Assembly (NCBI RefSeq): GCF_910592395.1
Contig: NC_088318.1
Span: forward strand, 13,826,349 to 13,890,348
From: Lineus longissimus
Taxonomy: Eukaryota; Nemertea; Pilidiophora; Heteronemertea; Lineidae
Reading direction: 5' to 3'
Length of the DNA stretch: 64,000 nucleotides
This document shows, piece after piece, positions 59,055 to 64,000 of this stretch (position 1 is the first letter of the stretch; every line of letters begins with the position of its first letter). The position numbers were made by a program, and so were the translations under genes. The notes under the pieces were generated by a model. That model did not search any database and was not told where the DNA came from. It saw nothing but the letters and a program-made list of their open reading frames with translations.

Positions 59055-62000
59055 TCACGTTTTGGAAGGAGAACAGTCTTTCTTATCTTGTGCTTTTCTT
59101 AGTTTTGACTTGCTGGGGGACGACGTGGGATCTTTCCGTTGTGTTGGAGGTGTTGGGGAAGAGTTTTTCTGAGTAGGAGGTGTCTGAGCCTTTTGCTGGG
59201 CTGTAGTAGGCTGAGTTTTATGATGGGAAGGGGGCGTATTCGATGCCTCAGGAGGAGTGTCTGCAGACGCTGGCTCGTCTGGCACCGTTAATTTCCCAAT
59301 GTTTTGTAAGATATCCGACATTAAACGTAAGTTGGTTACACCGCTAAGAAGTTGCCTGAAACGGAATCAAGAGAACTAAGACAATGGTATGAGGCTGAGC
59401 CAGAGGAAAGTGTGCCATTGGCAAGCAAGATCAACCTTGGTCATCCTCTAGGGGGGGGGGGTTGGAAACCCTGCTGCAGGGGGTTTATGGGATATTGTGC
59501 TCACTAGAACCCCTGTCCTTACCGTAGACGAACTCCTGATCTCATCTTATCTTTTTCAGAGCTGTGTGAATAGATGGAGAACTCCACATGCCCAAAGTGC
59601 GACTTACTATCCATTTTAGTGCGATGGGTCTCAATTACAAAATGTGATCATTGCAAGACATTTTCTATTCCATACTGGCCAATAGATGACTTCAATCGGT
59701 CAAAAGAGTTTGTCGGTTCTTACCGTAAAGATTGGTCGGCATTTTGAGCGGCACTTGACAGTTGTGTTGCAATATACTGAGTTTTGTCTCTCATGTCATC
59801 AAGGTAAGGATCGCCCGAACACGACGCAATTTTCTCGGCCGTTAAACTCCCCACTTGGTTCTGAATTAATTAAGAAAGGACATTAGTATGTTTGCCTGAA
59901 GGAATATATAATTCCCAATTTTACAAAATAAGCTAAAGCACTACTCCACTTCTTCCTCTTCTGCTTGCTCTGCACTTGGAGGTGTTACTCTACAGAGGTA
60001 CTCCTTCTCTACGGCGGGACAGCGGGTTTTTTGGTATTAAAGGCACCAATTGAAATTCAGAAAACTGAGTGCAAGGTGCCCTCTCTTTCCCTGCGTCTTG
60101 GGTCAACGCTTGGCACTGGTAAGGTAGTCTTTGGATCCTGTTCCAAATGCTTGTGGAGTAGAGAGGAAAAGCCAGTACCAATAATGTACTTGTATGACAT
60201 ACATACCTGCAGGCCTTTGATTTCTTGTCTTAGTTTGACGATCGTATTCTCTGCTTTCACAGCTCTTTTCTGGAAAGAATTTTTAAGAGACAATAGATTT
60301 TTCAAGATAATGTGTGGTCCTTCTTTTCTTCTTCTTCTACAGCAATTGCTCCGCACTTTGAGGGGACATTCTCTGGCGAGTATTCCTCCTCTAAGGCAGG
60401 ATCAGTGTTTTGCTTTTCACTACGGTTGGGCTCCAATTGCGGTTATTGGCCTACTCCGTCTTCAGCCAGTAGTAGAGTACACTACAAACTACTCATGTTT
60501 CTCACTTGTAGGGGCCTTTTGATTTCACTGGAAAAGATTCCTGGCACAAGAAGATTTGTTTTCTTTACACCTCATTCAAAGGATGGAGCAACTAAGGGTT
60601 AAGTGTCTCGCTCAAGGACATCAGTGATCCTCTGATAGTCAAACCCACAACCTCCTAGAATATCTGCCTTACCGTGGTTATCTGAAGGTTTGCCTCCACC
60701 TGTTGAACCATGTTTTCCAGGGCAGCAGTTTCTTCACTTTCTCGTTTCTGCAGAATCTGCATTTCCGATAGCAAAGTTGTAACTCTACAACAAAAACAGA
60801 AGAATCAATATATCAATATCATCATAAGCAATCACTAGTGTGCATAGAGGGATTTATTTGACAGTCTATTCCCTCCACCAAGGGATTTTTTCTATATCTT
60901 GGCCAGACTATGAAATAAATAACACTTATTTGTGAGGCTGGTGCATTTGGTTATGAAATTGGTGCCCACGCCCTTTTTTCCAATGAGCAATGTCGCACGG
61001 CAAAGTGTCAGGATGAATATCACTCCTGACATCACGGCAGCGTCATTTTCCTTCCTTGGCCGGCCAGTGACCTGGCATATTAGGGTACATTTGGGTCTCA
61101 TACCTACCCCTATCCAATCATGATTGAAACTGAAATCAGCCTGGTAGCGGTTTTACCAAAATACTTTATCGAAAAATGTATACCTATTGGATTCTCTCTC
61201 AGCAACTTGTCGCGACTCATGCAGTTTCTGACTTAAAGTTCTGTTTTCTTCTTGTAACTGAAAAAGGAAAATTGAAATTACAATATATGATACATAAGTA
61301 TGTGATTGTCACAAATAAAAAATTAGAACTCCTCGAAATTAGCCCTTTCAAGGGAGATCAATGGTATAGCGGTGAGAGTGCCGGGCTCCTATCCATGAGG
61401 TTGTGGGTTGGATTCTCCGAGTCATGTGAAATGCTTACCTTTTTGACTTCTACAGTTAAGTCTTCAGTTCCAACAAGTGGAGACACTTCTCTCCTTATCA
61501 CATTTGAAGCACCATTATTCCCATCAGCACCGTAGCCCACACTCTCGGACAAAAAGTCTGGAAGCCCACCATGCCTCGGCGATACAGTCACAGTATCATT
61601 GTCCACACCACCATTTGTCGCGGCAATATTCCGAGAAGCCGAACCTGACCTTGCTGCATCATCACGATGATGAATTAAATTTCCTATTGCGTTTATACTT
61701 GGAAACAACGAACCATCCTTCGGCGAGCTGTCTAATGCAAAATCTGGTAGTGACACCTCAGATTGTGTCCTCGGGCGGCTCCGATTACTTGAACTGCGAG
61801 ACCTTGGTTCATTACCAGTAAAATGATCTTGGACAAAGTCTGGTAAATCATTTGCAAAGTCTGGGGCAGGTCCCGAGGATCCTCCGCCATTTGTGTAATT
61901 AGAGCGTCCTGGCGGAGGAGTAGGATCTTTCTTCAGGAATTTTTTGAAGGAGAAGGGATTCTCTTCTTTCCTCACAGGTTTCTTGGAATCCTTTTTCTTC

Positions 62001-62461
62001 TGGGGTGCTTCAGGGTCAAATTCCTCTGAAATACAAGCAGCAAAGACAAGTGAATATTATATTTTCTGGTTACTGTTTCACTAGGTATTTGCCAGTGGCA
62101 GTGCAGTCGATTAACAACTCGCATTAATTCTCAAGGCCCGAGATCCAGTGCTTCCGAAGCACGGCGCCTGTAATCAAACACACTATTTGTAATAGACATA
62201 GAATAGAATACAGTATGACCCAAAAAAGCACTGGAGTGTGAAGTGGAACCAACCATCAGCAATCAACAGCTGGTTTTTGACATTTTTGACAGCCTTAGCT
62301 TTGGGAATATCGGGAGATTCAAAAATGTCATCTGGTATATCATCTTCACTGTCATCAAAGCTATCATCCTGATTTCCTTTGTCATTGGGATTCGTCTTCT
62401 TTTTGACAAAACTTTGGAAGGAAAAAGGATTTTGCCCATCTTTTTGGCCACCTTCCGCCAT
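59055..62461 (-). CDS. ENTR1: Endosome-associated trafficking regulator 1 (ENTR1/SDCCAG3)
   Basis: In vertebrates this coiled-coil protein acts at endosomes with retromer, in receptor recycling, cytokinesis and ciliogenesis. Minus-strand exons: 62461-62254 (ATG), 62025-61439, 61257-61184, 60784-60673, 60269-60207, 59860-59724 and 59355-59055 (stop). Every junction keeps phase, giving 493 residues against about 435 in human. The N-terminal half is disordered with two NPFSF motifs (QNPFSFQSFV and ENPFSFKKFL; human has one) and three LPDF motifs. The C-terminal half is the conserved coiled coil: MVQQVEANLQ, then KRAVKAENTIVKLRQEI, then QLLSGVTNLRLMSDIL, each with a clear human counterpart. A Pro/Thr/Ser/Lys-rich tail follows. 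The frame stays open upstream of the chosen ATG to 62779, but I prefer ATG 62461 because it sits in an AAAATGGCGGAAGG context. It is divergent from TMEM70. Confidence 0.93.
59950..60420. repeat. Old duplicated segments in ENTR1 introns
   Basis: 'cttctgcttgctctgcactt' onward (about 59958-60035) resembles 'ttctacagcaattgctccgc' onward (about 60335-60412). They share 'gcactt-gagg', 'gagg/agtattcctcctct' type and 'cgggac/aggatcag-gtttt' phrases on either side of exon 5. Similarity is moderate. Confidence 0.35.
60590..60662 (-). mobile_element. SINE-like fragment in ENTR1 intron 4
   Basis: 'agtgtctcgctcaaggacat' and 'gtcaaacccacaacctccta' match the pattern of the segments at 45840 and 51650, i.e. 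an inverted tRNA-derived head. Confidence 0.4.
61357..61430 (+). mobile_element. tRNA-derived SINE head in ENTR1 intron 2
   Basis: 'atggtatagcggtgagagtg' has an A-box-like core and 'gtgggttggattctccgag' a B-box-like core, spaced as in a tRNA gene. It ends within about ten bases of the minus-strand splice donor of ENTR1 exon 2 (61438/61439). Confidence 0.5.
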
Positions 62462-63056
62462 TTTGATCAGCGCTACCTGGCGAATGCTCAACACACGAAA
62501 TGGCCTAATTGCCTCCGTTACGAGGTCTGTGATTGGCCTGTTCCCGAAAATAACCAATATGGCTGCGCCCATGAGAGCTTGATTTTGGAAAAAAATTACC
62601 CTTTCAGACCATTTCCCACCTTCATTCTTCAGACGAAACTGACGAAAGATTTCAAGAATGTTGCTTAGATGTATATCTCTGCCTTCATCACGCCAGATTT
62701 TGGTTCGGGCCTTTTGTTCTGTGGTGAGCCCAACTTTTATATTTGACCCCTGTGCAAATGCATGTAAATCTATGTACATGTAACTTGTATGTAGGCCCTT
62801 ATGAAACGATCAGAATGGTCAGGGTGTTATATAGACCGCAGCATGCTCAATACACATATCGTTGTTGTAAATGCCATATATCAACTTATGCCATGTATCA
62901 ACTTTTGTTCTGTTTTGGGGATGGACTCGTATCTAATGATCTGCCTCTGGCATGTCTCAGCCTCTGGTCTTGGCGTGCATGGACTGCCTAGCCTACACTG
63001 GCAATATCAGGATGTAACAGATTAATTACTTATTTTTTATATGGTCTTTTTTCCAG
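62462..63056. promoter_or_regulatory. Probable bidirectional promoter of ENTR1 and TMEM70
   Basis: The two genes diverge with start codons 605 bases apart. On the ENTR1 side the ATG lies in AAAATGGCGGAAGG, which resembles a YY1/ETS-type element. CCAAT boxes occur on both strands ('gtgattggcctg' near 62531 and 'aaccaatatgg' near 62552). No TATA box is evident. A 'ttttttccag' acceptor at 63056 suggests TMEM70 has an upstream exon inside this interval. Confidence 0.5.
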
Positions 63057-63065
63057 CCAAAGCAA

Positions 63066-63752
63066 ATGAGAAGTCACTCAAGTAACCATAGAACCATAGA
63101 CCAGTTACGTCCAGTTGTCCATTTATCAAGTATTGTCCAGTATTCTACATCCGGCCCCAAAATAACGCAGGTTCCAGACAATGACAGTGAACATGGAGAG
63201 TTGGTTTATAAAGGACTTGTTTCCAGTGCGGTGAAAAACGTCAAAATATTTTCCTTATCGACCAGTTTACTCGGAGTAGGTCTGCAACCTATTTTGTTCA
63301 CGCGTGCAGGTGATCTTGGTGCGATAGGAGTAGCCTTCGGTGGAATGTGTAGCTTTTTCATCTTCATGACTCCAGCTCTTTTGCACTGGATAACAAAGAA
63401 ATACGTTTCCGCTGTGTATTTCAAACCTGAGGAGAGGTTGTTTACAGCTGTGACATACTCATTTTTTGTGCGGAAAAAATTGACAGTTTTTACACCAGAG
63501 GATGTTAAAGTGCCCGCTGCTCCTGGTGCTTTTACGTCAGTTCTTGTGAAAGGAAAAGCCCTGTTTATGGATGGTAGGCACTTCGATAACCCTGAGGCTT
63601 ACAAGGTCATGATGGGTTATGATAAACCAATAGACTGGGCTTTCCCAGAGGACATCCAAACACTGCAGCAAGATAGTGATACGGGGGAACAACCTGGTGC
63701 AGTGCATAAAAATTCAGGAGAAGATGAAATTAATAAGAGACGTGTGGAATAG
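63066..63752 (+). CDS. TMEM70: TMEM70-like mitochondrial ATP-synthase assembly factor
   Basis: TMEM70 is an inner-membrane mitochondrial protein that supports assembly of the ATP synthase c-ring. The open frame gives 228 residues from the ATG at 63066; human is about 260. The first ~30 residues are basic and Ser/Thr-rich, ending SSIVQYSTS, like a presequence. Two membrane spans form a hairpin: KIFSLSTSLLGVGLQPILF, then GVAFGGMCSFFIFMTPALL. The family's C-terminal pattern follows: HWITKKYV, then AVTYSFF, then TVFTPEDVKVP, and PEAYKVMMGYDKP near the end. An acceptor-like 'ttttttccag' lies ten bases upstream and the frame is open to it (P-K-Q-M), so the real start may be in an upstream exon that I could not identify. 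The last ~45 residues are divergent and charged. Confidence 0.88.
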   Translation: MRSHSSNHRTIDQLRPVVHLSSIVQYSTSGPKITQVPDNDSEHGELVYKGLVSSAVKNVKIFSLSTSLLGVGLQPILFTRAGDLGAIGVAFGGMCSFFIFMTPALLHWITKKYVSAVYFKPEERLFTAVTYSFFVRKKLTVFTPEDVKVPAAPGAFTSVLVKGKALFMDGRHFDNPEAYKVMMGYDKPIDWAFPEDIQTLQQDSDTGEQPGAVHKNSGEDEINKRRVE

Positions 63753-64000
63753 ACTTAAATAATGTTTTATTTGTGAGTTGCCTCACAACCTAGATATGTT
63801 GAAAAGTGAAAAGAATAATGGTATGTCCTATACTATGCATTGGCATCTCTACATGTATCTAGCTTCGAATTAAATCCTGGAGCCATGAATGAAAGTTGTT
63901 TGTCTTTTGTAAATTTATTGTGAATATCTGAGCTGTGAGCACACTGGTCCTTGGTACACTTGGTAGACGACTGGATCTGACATGGGGCGTGTCGATGCCT
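63753..64000 (+). other. TMEM70 3' UTR
   Basis: AT-rich sequence after the TAG at 63750-63752. An ATTAAA-like signal ('aattaaatcctgg') occurs near 63869. Nothing else is seen before the window ends. Confidence 0.4.

Noticed and set aside
59965-60522. 185-codon plus-strand frame across ENTR1 introns
   Set aside because: It is antisense to ENTR1 exon 5 and to intronic repeats, and shows no family signature.

Overview
This is a eukaryotic, almost certainly metazoan, nuclear window. Genes are split by GT-AG introns, intergenic DNA is long and AT-leaning, and satellites, MITE-like hairpins and tRNA-derived SINE fragments are abundant. Five protein genes can be modelled. Four are clear orthologues of conserved animal genes: NPEPL1, ABHD4, ENTR1/SDCCAG3 and TMEM70. 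Their divergence from the human proteins, and the dispersed-repeat style (GTC-rich element, TTAA-ended MITEs, a 'gcgcctttcc' repeat), suggest a marine invertebrate. A lophotrochozoan such as a mollusc, annelid or brachiopod is my best guess, but the species cannot be fixed from the sequence.

Layout. Positions 1-6640 are satellite DNA: a short minisatellite, then six units of a nested ~1,077-bp tandem repeat carrying 97-bp subrepeats. Positions 6.6-24.6 kb are mostly non-coding. They hold one exon-like signal-peptide ORF (7920-8048), an in-frame 33/36-bp minisatellite (13.3-13.8 kb) and several inverted-repeat elements. Positions 24677-28540 hold a four-exon gene for a small type I membrane protein: signal peptide, one LDL-receptor class A module, one membrane span, and a Pro/Tyr-rich tail with a PPxY motif. 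Positions 28.6-43.3 kb are repeat-rich: a 31-bp minisatellite, a 64-bp satellite with a MITE inside it, a GTC-rich element and duplicated blocks.

The right third is gene-dense. NPEPL1 (43.4-48.1 kb, +, 11 coding exons, complete M17 metal and catalytic residues) is followed head-to-tail by ABHD4 (49.4-52.4 kb, +, 6 coding exons, intact GHSLGG and HX4D). A ~5.5-kb degenerate minisatellite (52.9-58.3 kb) with ~720-860-bp higher-order copies separates ABHD4 from the convergent ENTR1 gene (62461-59055, -, 7 exons). ENTR1 is divergent from TMEM70 (63066-63752, +) across a ~0.6-kb probable bidirectional promoter.

The genes do not form a single pathway: a cytosolic aminopeptidase, an N-acylphospholipid lipase, an endosomal trafficking regulator and a mitochondrial ATP-synthase assembly factor. 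I found no convincing new multi-gene system. The less expected signals are the nested satellite, the in-frame minisatellite, a 22-bp-stem hairpin of pre-miRNA size at 42.73 kb, satellite blocks re-used in inverted orientation, and two isolated exon-like segments.
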